In this document: positions 43,120-53,100 of the stretch, one piece after another
How positions within the stretch are numbered: the stretch's first letter is position 1
Layout: each line of letters begins with the position of its first letter
Source of the DNA: Clostridiaceae bacterium
Lineage (GTDB): Bacteria > Bacillota > Clostridia > Peptostreptococcales > Natronincolaceae
Direction of reading: 5' to 3'
Assembly: GCA_018432235.1 (NCBI GenBank)
Contig: JAHDLO010000016.1
Span: 62,001-126,000 of the forward strand
DNA length: 64,000 nucleotides
Translations under genes and position numbers: made by a program
The notes under the pieces: generated by a model
Told to the model about the DNA's origin: nothing
The model's database searches: none
The model's input: only the letters and a program-made list of their open reading frames with translations

Positions 43120-43605
43120 TTAACTTTTTGCGCTGTAATCATTTTTTACTGCAACGAATAGATATTCAGTAAAGGCAAATATGGTTGGAAAAATGGCAAC
43201 TATAATATAAAGAAAATAGTTACTTAGGATTGATGCTAATGTGCCAGCGTGTTCTCCAAAAATATTTAACAAATTCGAAACAAAAATCGGAACAAACTGT
43301 TTTTTGCTTATAATGTACCCCATTAAAAGAAAGCAAATTACTGATAGAAGCCGAACTGCCAATCTGTAAACAGAGGCTTTAGACATCCTATTCTGTGGAT
43401 TAAAATGAAAATTACTTCGGTTCATAGAATAACAGCAACAGAAAGCACTTAGTATAGGTATTACGATATACGGCAAAATCAAAACCCATGCTTTTGGCGG
43501 CCAAGGAATGAATACGATATATAGCATAAATATCAGGCCGAATAATATAAACTGGCACACCGATGTAAGGAAAGCCAAGAATTGTCTTCGGGCCAAATAA
43601 TTCAT
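43120..43605 (-). CDS. Small integral membrane protein, unknown
   Basis: About 161 residues with four predicted membrane helices: FLTSVCQFILFGLIFMLYIV, a segment near WVLILPYIVIPILSAFCCC, LLSVICFLLMGYII, and FLYIIVAIFPTIFAFTEYLF. No family recognised. GGAGG lies 11 bases before the ATG at 43605; a GTG four codons earlier overlaps the ribosome binding site. Codon use and composition look like the neighbours. It lies alone between the riboswitch promoter and the AraC-type gene; downstream of its stop is an imperfect hairpin (43040-43070). Confidence 0.7.
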   Translation of the reverse strand: MNYLARRQFLAFLTSVCQFILFGLIFMLYIVFIPWPPKAWVLILPYIVIPILSAFCCCYSMNRSNFHFNPQNRMSKASVYRLAVRLLSVICFLLMGYIISKKQFVPIFVSNLLNIFGEHAGTLASILSNYFLYIIVAIFPTIFAFTEYLFVAVKNDYSAKS

Positions 43606-43855
43606 ATGATTGATCACCTCCAGACAAGTTATTTAAATCAATCGATTCAATTTAGTCTTTTCTTACTACAAATCCTAGTATAAAATAATTAGCATTTTCT
43701 ATCAAGTTACTTTTTTGTTATTATATACCATATTATATTGTATGACAACCCTTATTTTACAGTATTACCAAGCTATCGATAGCAATATCAACAGTATAAT
43801 GATTGGGACTACAAAGGAAAAATCATTTAGTATATACATACCCAAAAGGATAAAA

Positions 43856-43878
43856 GCAGAGAAAGCTGTTTTCTCTGC
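43856..43878. terminator. Hairpin after the AraC-type gene
   Basis: GCAGAGAAA and TTTCTCTGC with a short loop, 11 bases from the AraC-family stop codon. No strong T run on the minus strand. Confidence 0.5.
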
Positions 43879-43889
43879 CATTACATGCA

Positions 43890-44885
43890 TTATTTATCTC
43901 TCCGAAGCCTCGTAAGCTCCGAAGGGTTAATCCCATATTTTTTTTTGAACTTTTCTGCGAAGTGACTGGCATCACTATACCCCACCTGTATCACCGCTTC
44001 AGTTACCGTTAAGCTCTTTTCCTCCAAGAGCAGCCGAGCCATCTGCAGACGCTGATCAATAATATAGGCATGTATCGGCATACCATATAGGACCTTAAAG
44101 CCTGCCTTTAGCTTATATTCATTTAAGCACACCTGCCTTGCCAGCCCCCCTATTGTTGGCGGTGCTGTAATACTAAAATCCAGAATGTCCTTTGCCAGCT
44201 TTAAGGCCTCCATATCCGTGACGGAGAGCTTAACCTCTGACCTTGGTTTACTTTCTTCATATATTATTTCATTCAAATAAACCGCCAATAGCTCCAGTAC
44301 CTTACCCTCAAGATAAATTCGCCTAATATCACCAGTATAGCTGCAATTTAAAATGTCATTTAATATCAGCCTTAAGGCAGGAGAATATTTCGCCTTAAAA
44401 AAGCTACTGTTGCCATAGGTTATGACATTCTCAGCATATGCTCTTCCTAAATAAGCTATTAGCTTATCAATAAGCTCCCTAGAAAATTGTATGCTCATGC
44501 CTACAAACCTGCGTTCTGACAAATAGCTGCATATGCCGTTACCCTCCATTTCCTTAAAGGCATAGCCCTCCCCCTCACCAATGGCGTATTCATCCTTAGC
44601 GCCCTCAACCCGCCAATGAATGCCTTCTCCTAAACAGAAGGATAATCCGTAGCTATGGATATTTAAGCCAGCCCCCAGCTCTACACTCTCCCTTAGCCTA
44701 ATATCTGTGATTGCTATTTCAAGCTTTGGCTTGACGATGATTCTTTTACAGTACCCATCCCCCAGCTCTTGGGGCAATCTTATCTCGTTATCGTAAATGG
44801 TGCCACAAAAGGTATTATTAAATAGGCTTGATATCCGACAGTCTCTCTTCTGAGTATTAAAAATAAAATAATCCCTACTCAGCAT
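43890..44885 (-). CDS. AraC-family transcriptional regulator
   Basis: A 331-residue regulator. The C-terminal 100 residues hold the double helix-turn-helix: TIGGLARQVCLNEYKLKAGF as the first and SLTVTEAVIQVGYSDASHFA as the second, followed by FKKKYGINPSELTRLR. The N-terminal domain (CFLGEGIHWRVEG region reads SFCLGEGIHWRVEGAKDEYA) resembles the PchR-like group that senses siderophores or other small ligands, but no cupin motif is clear. GAAGGTG precedes the ATG. Divergent from the DtxR-type gene at 45101. No target operon is obvious. Confidence 0.92.
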   Translation of the reverse strand: MLSRDYFIFNTQKRDCRISSLFNNTFCGTIYDNEIRLPQELGDGYCKRIIVKPKLEIAITDIRLRESVELGAGLNIHSYGLSFCLGEGIHWRVEGAKDEYAIGEGEGYAFKEMEGNGICSYLSERRFVGMSIQFSRELIDKLIAYLGRAYAENVITYGNSSFFKAKYSPALRLILNDILNCSYTGDIRRIYLEGKVLELLAVYLNEIIYEESKPRSEVKLSVTDMEALKLAKDILDFSITAPPTIGGLARQVCLNEYKLKAGFKVLYGMPIHAYIIDQRLQMARLLLEEKSLTVTEAVIQVGYSDASHFAEKFKKKYGINPSELTRLRRDK

Positions 44886-45100
44886 ATATACACCTTCTTA
44901 ATAAAAATTTTGTAATATAGTCAAGAGCTCTCAATTTGACTTCAGTTATGCTATGAAGGAGGGCTCTGTTTTATGTTAGAAATAACTAACTTTATTGTAT
45001 CATATACACGCCATAATGTGTCCTCTCTTTTTCTTGAAAGCTTTATAACAAAGAATAATTAAAGTATAATAGTACTATAAATGAAAATTGGAGGAGACTC

Positions 45101-45466
45101 ATGAAAAAGCTAACCTATACCATGGAAAATTATCTAGAGGCTATTTACGTCCTTTCTCTTGAAGAGGAGGGAGCCAGGGTTTCTGATATTGCAAAAAAGC
45201 TGGGTGTTACCAAGGCCAGCACCAACAGCGCGATGTCAACTCTTGCGGAGAAGGGCCTCATTATCAATGAAAAATATAAGAAGGTAATATTAACACCAGC
45301 AGGCCTTGAGCTGGCGGAGTTAACCTCGAAAAAGCATGAGACTATTTTTAAGCTTTTAACAGAGGTTCTTAAGGTTGATCCTATAATCGCTGATCAAGAT
45401 GCCTGTCAAATAGAGCATGTTATAAGTAATGAAACCATAGAGGCTATTAGGAGTTATTTAAAGTAA
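45101..45466 (+). CDS. DtxR/MntR-family metal-dependent regulator
   Basis: A 121-residue winged-helix regulator: YTMENYLEAIYVLSLEEEGARVSDIAKKLGVTKASTNSAMSTLAEKGLI is the classic DtxR start, and HVISNETIEAIRSYL the end of the dimerisation domain. The metal-binding part (KKHETIFKLLTEVLKVDP; CQIEHVIS) retains His, Cys and Glu positions. Lacks the SH3-like third domain, like MntR. GGAGGAG precedes the ATG. Likely represses a manganese or iron transport gene located elsewhere; no metal transporter is in the window. Divergent from the AraC gene. Confidence 0.93.
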   Translation: MKKLTYTMENYLEAIYVLSLEEEGARVSDIAKKLGVTKASTNSAMSTLAEKGLIINEKYKKVILTPAGLELAELTSKKHETIFKLLTEVLKVDPIIADQDACQIEHVISNETIEAIRSYLK

Positions 45467-45575
45467 AGTCTAATCCTTAATAAATCATAATCTAATTGAT
45501 ATTTTGCCTCGCTGTTAAATTCTATTGATGTGAACTCAAATGAATAACCTTAAACCAATATTTATTTAATATTAA

Positions 45576-45613
45576 AACCCATAGCCACTGTTTCAAACCA
45601 GTGACTATGGGTT
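45576..45613. terminator. Bidirectional terminator
   Basis: AACCCATAG.CACTG and CAGTG.CTATGGGTT form a 14-base stem with one mismatch. It is followed by TTTTAAT on the minus strand (end of the opuC operon) and ATTTGTTT on the plus strand (end of the DtxR gene). Confidence 0.88.
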
Positions 45614-45643
45614 ATTTGTTTCATTTATTGCAATGAGCTTTTC

Positions 45644-46573
45644 TTAATCGATAATGCCTACTTCCTTCAACCAGTCAGCAGCCACCTGACGGGGCTCCAT
45701 TTCTTCAATATCAACAAGATAATTCATTTGTGTCATGGCTTCATTATCCAGCTTTTCCGCTACCCTATTTAATACATCCTCCAGCTCTGGATGCTTTTCC
45801 AACACATCTGCTCTAACAACAGCTGCAGGATTATAAACCGGGAAGAAGTCCTTATCATCCTCTAAATTAATAAAATCAAAGGCGGCAATACGACCATCGG
45901 TGGCAAAGCCCATGCCTGTATCCACCTGACCATCCTTCAGGGTTCTGTATACAATACCGATATCCATTACCTTCAGTGAATTACCTGCATATTCAAAGCC
46001 ATATTCCTCTTCAAGGGCCGGTAATCCATCTGGTCTTGCGGTAAACTCATGGTCTGCACCAAAGGAAAGGCTCCCTGGATTTGCATTGATATAAGCTGCA
46101 AGGTCGCTGATGGTTTTAAGACCCAAAGCCTCGCTGTCCTCTCTCTTCATCATGATGGTGTAGGTATTGTTGAAGGGTGCATAATCCAGCCAGATCAGAT
46201 CATTTTCTTCATCGGCGGCCTTAACCAAATCATAGGCCTCCTGAGAATCTGTGATTGCTTCGTCATTTTGCAAATGCATTAGCCAAGCAGTTCCTGTATA
46301 TTCCCAATATACGTCAAGGTCACCATTGATTAAGGCGCTTCTCACCTTATCTGAGCCTGCTACATTTGTCTTATCAACAACCTCCAGGCCTGCATCCTCC
46401 AGCGCCAGAATGGTTATTTGTCCTAGGATGAGCTGCTCCGTAAAGTCCTTTGAGCCCACCTTTATGGCGTCACTAGAGGATGTGGAGCCGCAGGCCGACA
46501 GCACTGTGGTCATTACCAGCAGGATACCCAATAATAGCCCTGCTCTTTTCATTTTTTTTCCATTAAAACTCAT
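45644..46573 (-). CDS. opuCC: Osmoprotectant ABC transporter substrate-binding lipoprotein
   Basis: A 309-residue binding protein of the OpuCC/OsmX group. Lipoprotein signal: basic start, LLLGILLVMTTVL, then the lipobox LSAC. Binding core VGSKDFTEQLILGQI and GDLDVYWEYTGTAWLMHL is characteristic of glycine betaine/choline/carnitine binders. AAGGGGG precedes the ATG. Fourth gene of the operon, following two permeases and an ATPase. The ligand is one of the quaternary-ammonium osmoprotectants; which one cannot be told by eye. Confidence 0.95.
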   Translation of the reverse strand: MSFNGKKMKRAGLLLGILLVMTTVLSACGSTSSSDAIKVGSKDFTEQLILGQITILALEDAGLEVVDKTNVAGSDKVRSALINGDLDVYWEYTGTAWLMHLQNDEAITDSQEAYDLVKAADEENDLIWLDYAPFNNTYTIMMKREDSEALGLKTISDLAAYINANPGSLSFGADHEFTARPDGLPALEEEYGFEYAGNSLKVMDIGIVYRTLKDGQVDTGMGFATDGRIAAFDFINLEDDKDFFPVYNPAAVVRADVLEKHPELEDVLNRVAEKLDNEAMTQMNYLVDIEEMEPRQVAADWLKEVGIID

Positions 46574-46603
46574 TTTATTTCCCCCTTGTTTTATTACAGT
46601 TTT

Positions 46604-47335
46604 TTATATTATGGTCCTTCTTTCAACCACGCCAAATACAATATCCGCTAAAATTGCCATAAGCGCCGGTAAGGTCGCCCCCAGCATTAATATTTGCCAT
46701 CTGCTGACATTATTTCCTGATATGATGAGATCCCCAAGGCCTCCGCCCCCGACAAAGGCTGCCAGTATTGCCGTTCCGATATTAATTGTTACTGCGGTTC
46801 TAATACCTGCAATAATTATCGGTAACGCCAAGGGCAATTCTATTTTATAAAGTATCCTTTTTGTTGGCATGCCCATACCTCTGGCTGCCTCTATTACAGA
46901 AGGCTCCACACTTAATATACCCACCAGTGTATTATTAAGAATAGGCAATAGGGAATATATCCACAAGGCCAAAATGGCAGTCTTTGAGCCTATGCCTAAA
47001 AACCCTACAAATAATGCCACTATAGCAAGACTAGGTATCGTTTGACCGATATTTACAACCGTCAGTACCTTAGTCGAATATTTCTTAAACCTTGGCCTTG
47101 TGAGGATTATTCCCAATGGGACCGATGTTAACAGAGCTAAAGCACTTGAAATAGCAACAATATACAAATGCTGTAATATGGCATTGATAATCTTACTATA
47201 GCTTATAAAGCGTTCAACAATCCTATCCTGAGGATATTGTACAACATAGATACTGAAGGCAACGCCAATACTGATGATAAATAAGATGGATAAAACATCT
47301 CTTAATCTAAGCGATGATGTCTGAGCTTTGGTCAT
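46604..47335 (-). CDS. opuCD: Osmoprotectant ABC transporter permease
   Basis: Permease of about 243 residues with five or six helices. LRDVLSILFIISIGVAFSIYV starts the first helix; TSVPLGIILTRPRF and the EAA loop VIEAARGMGMPTKRILYKIELP mark the OpuCB/OpuCD family. Overlaps the ATPase gene by 29 bases. The start is uncertain: the ATG at 47335 has GGTGAG upstream, and a GTG two codons earlier is also possible. It would pair with the other permease encoded at 48447-49067. Confidence 0.9.
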   Translation of the reverse strand: MTKAQTSSLRLRDVLSILFIISIGVAFSIYVVQYPQDRIVERFISYSKIINAILQHLYIVAISSALALLTSVPLGIILTRPRFKKYSTKVLTVVNIGQTIPSLAIVALFVGFLGIGSKTAILALWIYSLLPILNNTLVGILSVEPSVIEAARGMGMPTKRILYKIELPLALPIIIAGIRTAVTINIGTAILAAFVGGGGLGDLIISGNNVSRWQILMLGATLPALMAILADIVFGVVERRTII

Positions 47336-48428
47336 TATCACTCACCGCCTTTAGTAGGTCATCCATTGTTATAATGCCATCTACCCTACCCCTGCTTCCG
47401 GACACAAATACCGTTTTTCTACCCAGACTAAACATCTTAGAAAGGGTGTCCTGCAGAGTGGTCTTAGGTGTTACCGTTTCTCCGATAGGCTTTAAGAGCT
47501 CCTTCAGCGTTGCTTTATGGTTTGCCAGACTGTCATAGTTGACATAACCCAGTAAGCCCTGTCCTTTATCGGTAACAAGAATATTTCTGACACCAAGCTT
47601 TAATAGCAGCTTCATTGCTTCATCGACAGAATTATCCACATCGATATTTGGTATGCTTCTCATAATGTCTTTACATTTAATCAGATTCATTATTTTTAAG
47701 CTGCCGTTTCCGCCAATCAGTTCTGATACAAACTCGTCTGCGGGGTTAGATAGTATTTCATTGGGTGTCCCAAATTGCACAAGCTTGCCATCCCGCATAA
47801 CGGCAATCTTATCCCCCATTTTTATAGCCTCATCCATATCATGGGTAACAAATACTATGGTCTTCCCTATCTTTTCCTGAAGCCTTAGAAACTCATCCTG
47901 CAGCTTTCCTCTTGTTATGGGGTCTAGAGCACCAAAGGGCTCATCCATCAGCATAATTGGGGGGTCAGCCGCTAAGGCCCTTGCCACACCTACCCGCTGT
48001 CTTTGACCACCACTTAAATCCTTGGGCTTTTTGTCCCTATATATTTCCGGGTCCAGCTCCATTAGCTCCAATAGCTCATCCACCCGATGTCTGATTTTAT
48101 TTCTGTCCCAGCCCTTTTCCATCGGCACCGTCGCTATGTTCTCTGCAATGGTCATATGGGGAAAAAGCCCGGTATCCTGAATCACATAGCCGATATCTAG
48201 TCTTAGCTTTATTGGATCAACCTTTTCAATATCCATTTCATTGATATAGATTTTTCCTGTGGTTGCTTTAATCAGCTTATTAATCATTTTCATGGTTGTG
48301 GTTTTTCCGCAGCCGGAGGGTCCCACCAGCATACATATCTCACCTTTATTGATATGCAAATCTAAATTGTCCACCGCTGCTTTATCCTGATAATTATATT
48401 TCTTTACTACCTTTTCGAATCTTATCAT
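47307..48428 (-). CDS. opuCA: Osmoprotectant ABC transporter ATPase with CBS domains
   Basis: A 373-residue ATPase. Walker A VGPSGCGKTTTMKM, Q-loop YVIQDTGLFPHMT, signature [14 protein letters not shown], Walker B IMLMDEPFGALDP and switch VFVTHDMDEAIKMG. Residues from about 245 on form a CBS pair (CKDIMRSIPNIDVDNSVDEA; KTTLQDTLSKMFSLGRKTVF) which, in OpuA/OpuC proteins, senses ionic strength or binds c-di-AMP. AAGGAGGGG precedes the ATG. Second gene of the operon. Confidence 0.95.
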   Translation of the reverse strand: MIRFEKVVKKYNYQDKAAVDNLDLHINKGEICMLVGPSGCGKTTTMKMINKLIKATTGKIYINEMDIEKVDPIKLRLDIGYVIQDTGLFPHMTIAENIATVPMEKGWDRNKIRHRVDELLELMELDPEIYRDKKPKDLSGGQRQRVGVARALAADPPIMLMDEPFGALDPITRGKLQDEFLRLQEKIGKTIVFVTHDMDEAIKMGDKIAVMRDGKLVQFGTPNEILSNPADEFVSELIGGNGSLKIMNLIKCKDIMRSIPNIDVDNSVDEAMKLLLKLGVRNILVTDKGQGLLGYVNYDSLANHKATLKELLKPIGETVTPKTTLQDTLSKMFSLGRKTVFVSGSRGRVDGIITMDDLLKAVSDNDQSSDIIA

Positions 48429-48446
48429 CTATCGCCCCTCCTTAAG

Positions 48447-49067
48447 CTATATTTCAAATCTCCTTTGAACCATTCCCAAGCCCCTGTCTATGATGATGGT
48501 AATGACAGACACCATAATGGCACCTATGAGGATCATCCTATCGTTGCCTCTGTTAATACCTTGAAAAATATACTCTCCCAATCCTCCAGCTCCGATATAA
48601 GCGGCTATAGCCCCTATGCCTATTCCCATTACCGCTGCGGTTCTAATGCCGGCCATGATAACAGGGAAGGCCAATGGCAGCTTAATCTTATACATAATCT
48701 TAGCCTTTGATAAGCCCATGCCATTTGCCGCCTCTATAATGGAAGGGTCAATATTTACAATTCCTGTATAGACATTCCGTACGATTGGAAGCTGTGTATA
48801 CAGAACAAGACCTGCTATGGCAGGAGCCCTTCCGATACCCATTATTGGTATAAGAATTGAGAATAATGCTAAACTGGGTATTGTCATCAAAATGTTGGCA
48901 ACATTTAAAATAACATTTGCCCAGGATTTTTTGTAGGTGATAAGCACACCCACTGCAACCCCAGCTATGATAGAAATTATCATAGCAATAACTACGATTG
49001 TAAAATGGTCTATTGTCATCTTTAGAATTGTTTGCCAACGTGAAATCGCAAATTCAAGCATTTTCAA
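48447..49067 (-). CDS. opuCB: Osmoprotectant ABC transporter permease
   Basis: Permease of roughly 206 residues, first gene of the operon. Helices IVVIAMIISIIAGVAVGVLI and others; EAA loop IIEAANGMGLSKAKIMYKIKLP. The start is probably the TTG at 49067, six bases after GGGAGG; an ATG two codons later is 12 bases away, and an ATG 24 bases upstream lacks a ribosome binding site. Works with the second permease (46604-47335), the ATPase and the binding protein. The promoter at 49151-49179 lies upstream, facing the BusR-type regulator. Confidence 0.9.
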   Translation of the reverse strand: MKMLEFAISRWQTILKMTIDHFTIVVIAMIISIIAGVAVGVLITYKKSWANVILNVANILMTIPSLALFSILIPIMGIGRAPAIAGLVLYTQLPIVRNVYTGIVNIDPSIIEAANGMGLSKAKIMYKIKLPLAFPVIMAGIRTAAVMGIGIGAIAAYIGAGGLGEYIFQGINRGNDRMILIGAIMVSVITIIIDRGLGMVQRRFEI

Positions 49068-49150
49068 GCTACACCTCCCGTCTTTTTGCAATTATTTTTA
49101 AATTCAAAAAAAATATCAGTTGTCTTAACACGATCATAACTAACAATCCT

Positions 49151-49179
49151 ATTGTATCACGCAAGTTGTCACTAGTCAA
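49151..49179 (-). promoter_or_regulatory. Promoter of the opuC operon
   Basis: On the minus strand TTGACT (49179-49174), 17 bases, TACAAT (49156-49151). The spacer begins AGTGACAAC, and another TTGACA occurs near 49257 in front of the divergent regulator; both may be parts of the regulator's binding sites. Confidence 0.75.
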
Positions 49180-49325
49180 ATTTCACCATGGAAAAAATTG
49201 AGGATACAGCCTGTGGAGTCCCCTGATACCATGCACTACATGCTGTTTAATAAAAGTTGACAATGGACATAATGAGATTGTATGATGATATAGAATTAAT
49301 ATTTTTTATGGGCGGGAGAGGGTTT

Positions 49326-49940
49326 ATGTTAAAGCAGAGCTCAAGATACAGAAATATAGCCTTTGATATTGCGAAGCAGATTGCTGAGGGTAATATTATC
49401 GAGGGTTCAAAATTAAAGGGAAGATCAGTATTGGCAGGCAGCTACAATGTATCTCCTGAGACCATACGAAAATCCATTGCCCTGTTGGAGGAATATAAAA
49501 TTGTTCAGGTGGTACCCGGCAGCGGCATCAATGTCCTATCTAAGTCAATGGCTGCTATGTTTATGCGGGACTTTCATGAAAAGGATAAGATGGTGGTGCT
49601 TAAAAATGAGCTTAAGGATTTATTGGATCAGAGGGAAAGCTTAGATGAGCATATCACCACCACCTTAAAATCGATAGCGGAATATTCCTTATCTGTTTTT
49701 AATGAATACAATCAATTTTTGTTTCTGGAGATACCAGTGGCAGAGAGCATATTTTTAAATAAAAGCATTCTGAACTCAGGCTTTTGGGAGGCAACTGGCG
49801 GCACCATTGTTGCCCTTCGCCGTGGAGAAACTATGCTGATTTCTCCTAATCCTATGGAAATGCTGCTGGAGGGAGACATTATAATTTATATAAAGGCGAA
49901 GCAAGCGGAGGAAACCTTTATTTCCCTTGGCTCCGACTGA
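49326..49940 (+). CDS. busR: BusR-like GntR regulator with C-terminal RCK_C (TrkA-C) domain
   Basis: About 204 residues from the ATG at 49326 (GGAGAGGG upstream; an earlier in-frame ATG has no ribosome binding site). N-terminal GntR winged helix (DIAKQIAEGNIIEGSKLKGRSVLAGSYNVSPETIRKSIALLEEY), a coiled-coil linker (ELKDLLDQRESLDEHITTTL), and a C-terminal TrkA-C fold (GGTIVALRRGETMLISPNP; GDIIIYI). This is the architecture of BusR, the c-di-AMP-binding repressor of betaine uptake in Lactococcus and Streptococcus. Divergent from the opuC operon, it probably represses it when c-di-AMP is high. Confidence 0.9.
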   Translation: MLKQSSRYRNIAFDIAKQIAEGNIIEGSKLKGRSVLAGSYNVSPETIRKSIALLEEYKIVQVVPGSGINVLSKSMAAMFMRDFHEKDKMVVLKNELKDLLDQRESLDEHITTTLKSIAEYSLSVFNEYNQFLFLEIPVAESIFLNKSILNSGFWEATGGTIVALRRGETMLISPNPMEMLLEGDIIIYIKAKQAEETFISLGSD

Positions 49941-50126
49941 TGGCGCATGTGTTTTTATCATTCTGAGGTTGCCGTGGAATCATGTGATTTATTAAACTAC
50001 ATGGCCTTGGTTAAAGTGAGGGCCTTTGTTTAAAACTGAATGCCATTAAGCGACTTTATCCAGCTGTAAGCTAACCTTGTACAGCTAACTTTTAGCATTA
50101 TATTAGAACTATCCTACTACAATATA

Positions 50127-50154
50127 GAAGGCTTGGGCTATAGCCCAAGCCTTC
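50127..50154. terminator. Hairpin downstream of sbcC and busR
   Basis: A near-perfect 14-base inverted repeat with GAAGGCTTGGGC arms between the convergent busR and sbcC genes. T runs on both sides are weak, but no other terminator was seen in 49941-50173. Confidence 0.7.
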
Positions 50155-50173
50155 TTCATGCCACAATTTATCT

Positions 50174-53100
50174 TTATATGACAAACCTGACGCTGCTGCC
50201 CTCCTTGGCAGGGGTAATTTCCAGCCTGACATCCAGCCGCTCCTTAAGCTCCGGCACATGGGAGATAATTCCCACAAGCCTGCCGCTTTGCTGTAAATCA
50301 ACAAGGCATTGGATGGCATTATCCAGAGATTCCGGGTCCAGGGTTCCGAAGCCTTCGTCGACAAACATGGTATCGACACTGATGCCACCGGCATAGGATT
50401 GTACAACATCCGCCAATCCTAGAGCCAGTGCCAGAGAGGCCTTGAAGCTTTCTCCGCCTGAAAGGGTCTTGACGTGACGAGCTCTTCCTGTATAATGGTC
50501 AAATACTTCCAGCTCCAAGCCCTCCTGACCTCTGCCCTTACCCTTTTCTTCCTTTCTCTTCAGCAGATACCTGCCCCCAGCCATTTTCACCAGACGCAGG
50601 TTAGCTGCAGCTATGATTTCATCAAAATAGGCCGCCAGCACATATCTTTCAAAGGTGATTCTTTCCGTGTTATCACCATTGGCGGTTTTGGAAAGATCAG
50701 CAACGATACCATATCGTTCTTCCTCTCTTTCAAGGGCCTTATTGATCCGATTAATTTCATTTAAAGCCTTTTTATTATTAGTTATCCTAGTATAATAAGC
50801 CTTTTCCATCTGTTCAAGCTGTGACCTTTTCTCCTTCAGCCTTGCAGCTTCAGCTTCCAGTCCCTCAATATTAGCCTCCTTAAGCTCCGATGTCTCACCG
50901 TTTGCCAGCTCCAGTCTGTCCTTAAGAGATTTTAATGTCTGATAATAAGTATTGATGGCCTCCTCAAGCCGTTTTAATTTTTCTTCATCTGCCTTTAGGG
51001 CATTAAATGCCTCATAGCTGTCGAAGCCCGCCGCCAGAATACGGTTGTCCAGCTTGGATTTCAGCTGCTGAAGCTCCAGGTCTGAGGCCTCTAGCCCTTT
51101 ACCCATAAGCTCAACACTGGATTGTTGAGAGGAAAGTCGGCTGCTACAGCTATTAAAGGCCTCCTGAGCCCGTTTTAGGGCCTCCTCATAGGCCTTATGG
51201 CTTTCCTCCAGCCCCATTAGCCGTGCCTGAAGCTTACTTAAGGACCTAATCTTCTCTGGAATCTCCCCTTCAATGCTGATCAGCAGCTCCTCTTCTGCCT
51301 TTACCCTGCCATAGCTATTGGTATAGGCCTTATCCAGTTCTAAAAGTAAATTTTCATTTTTACCTATATTGGCTTCGCCTTGCTTTATGCTGGCTTCCAC
51401 ATTGGGCTTTTCCTTTATCAAAGCCGCCTTCTGCTTCAGCTCTGTCTCCAGCCCCTTTAATTCACCACTGAGGGCCTGACCTATTACTGTCAGATGCTGC
51501 TGAAGGGCGTTCTCCTCTAGGGTCAGAGCCGTTTCCCCCAGAATCGGCAGCAGCTTTTCTTTACGTGCCAATAGCTCCTCCAGATTCCCCTTAACATCTG
51601 CATTTAGGCTGGATAGCTGCGATAGCTTAGTTTCCCTTTGGGCAGCGATATCGTCATATTTCAGCTTTAGTTCCTTTAAATCAGCCTCTGTTGGAATACC
51701 GGCTACAGTCTTGGCCTTACTGGGATGGTGGGTTGAGCCACAGACCGGGCAGGCCTCTCCCACCTCTAGAGCTGCAGCCAATAATCCAGCCTGTCCCCTT
51801 TTGAATAGCTCCTCCTTGGCCTCATAGAAGCCCTTTGTTTTTTTATAATTGCTGTCTAGCTCTTCAAAAAGCTTGCTTTCCTTTTGGTATGTGCTTTTCT
51901 TAGTTATTACCTGCTGAGTATATTTATATAATTCCCGAATCTCCTGAACTCCTCTATTCTTTTCCTCCTGCTGCTGTTGTAGTCTTTGGTGCTGAAGCTC
52001 CGTTGCTTGGATATCCTTTAGCCTCTGCTGCAGGCTTTCCAGCTGAGTCTTCTCCTGCTGAAGCCTTTCCCTTAGCTGCTTCAAAGCCGCTTCCTTGTCC
52101 TTTAGCTCCTTTTGAAGGCTCGCAATCCCCTGCTGCTTAACCTCATAAGCCTTAACCTTGTCCTCATAGGCCCTTTGAACAGCCAGCTCCTCCGACAGCC
52201 TTTTCATTTCGGGTGCCTTGTCCTCCTGGGTCTTTAGGGTGGTTGAAGCCATGGTAAAGGCTGCCTTGTCCGCCTCCAGCTTTGCCATAGCAGCATGATA
52301 TTCCTGCTGCAGCCGTCGATGCTTTTCCACCTGCTGTAGATAGCCAGTATCCAGCTCTATAATCGGCAGTGCCTTCCTCAACAGCTGTAGGTGCTGCTGC
52401 TGCCCTTGATATTCAGACTCCTTAAGTAGCTGATTGTTATATTCAGCTTGAAGGGCATTTCGGTTTAATATTTTCCTATTAATCTCCTGACTCTCAATGA
52501 TTCTTTTATGTGTCGCCTCCTGCTCTAGGGCCAACTTTCCTAGCTCTGTCTCTATCTCTTTGCTTAAGCCTTCATCCCTATCAATTAGCCCTGAGGCCTT
52601 ATCTATAATTTCAACGATATTGTGGTCTTTAGCGGTTATTAGACCCATTAAAGCCTCATCCTCGCCGACCTCTAGGTTTTTTACATGGGTATCCCTTTTG
52701 GTTAGCCCTTCGCTAATCCCTCTATAAATGGCCTTTTTTTCCTCCTCCAGCCTTTTTTGAATGGCTTCAAAGGCCTCAGTGCCGAAAATCCGTCTAAATA
52801 TTGCCTCCCGCTCCTGGCTATCGGCCTCAATGAGCCTTCGGAACTCGCCTTGGGGCAGCATAACGATTTGTCGGAATTGATTTTTATTGATCCCTAAAAT
52901 ATCGATGATTTTTTCGTCCACAGCAGTAACACGGGTGATGATCTCTCCATTTGGCAGTATTAGCTCTGCCTCAGTATTCTTAAGGGAGGTTCCCTCACCC
53001 CTTAGCTTTTTTCTTTCCTGCTGGGGTATCCGCTTAACCCTATAGGTCTTACCCCTTATTTCAAAATCCAGTTCCACATAGGTCAGGGCCTCCTCCGAGG

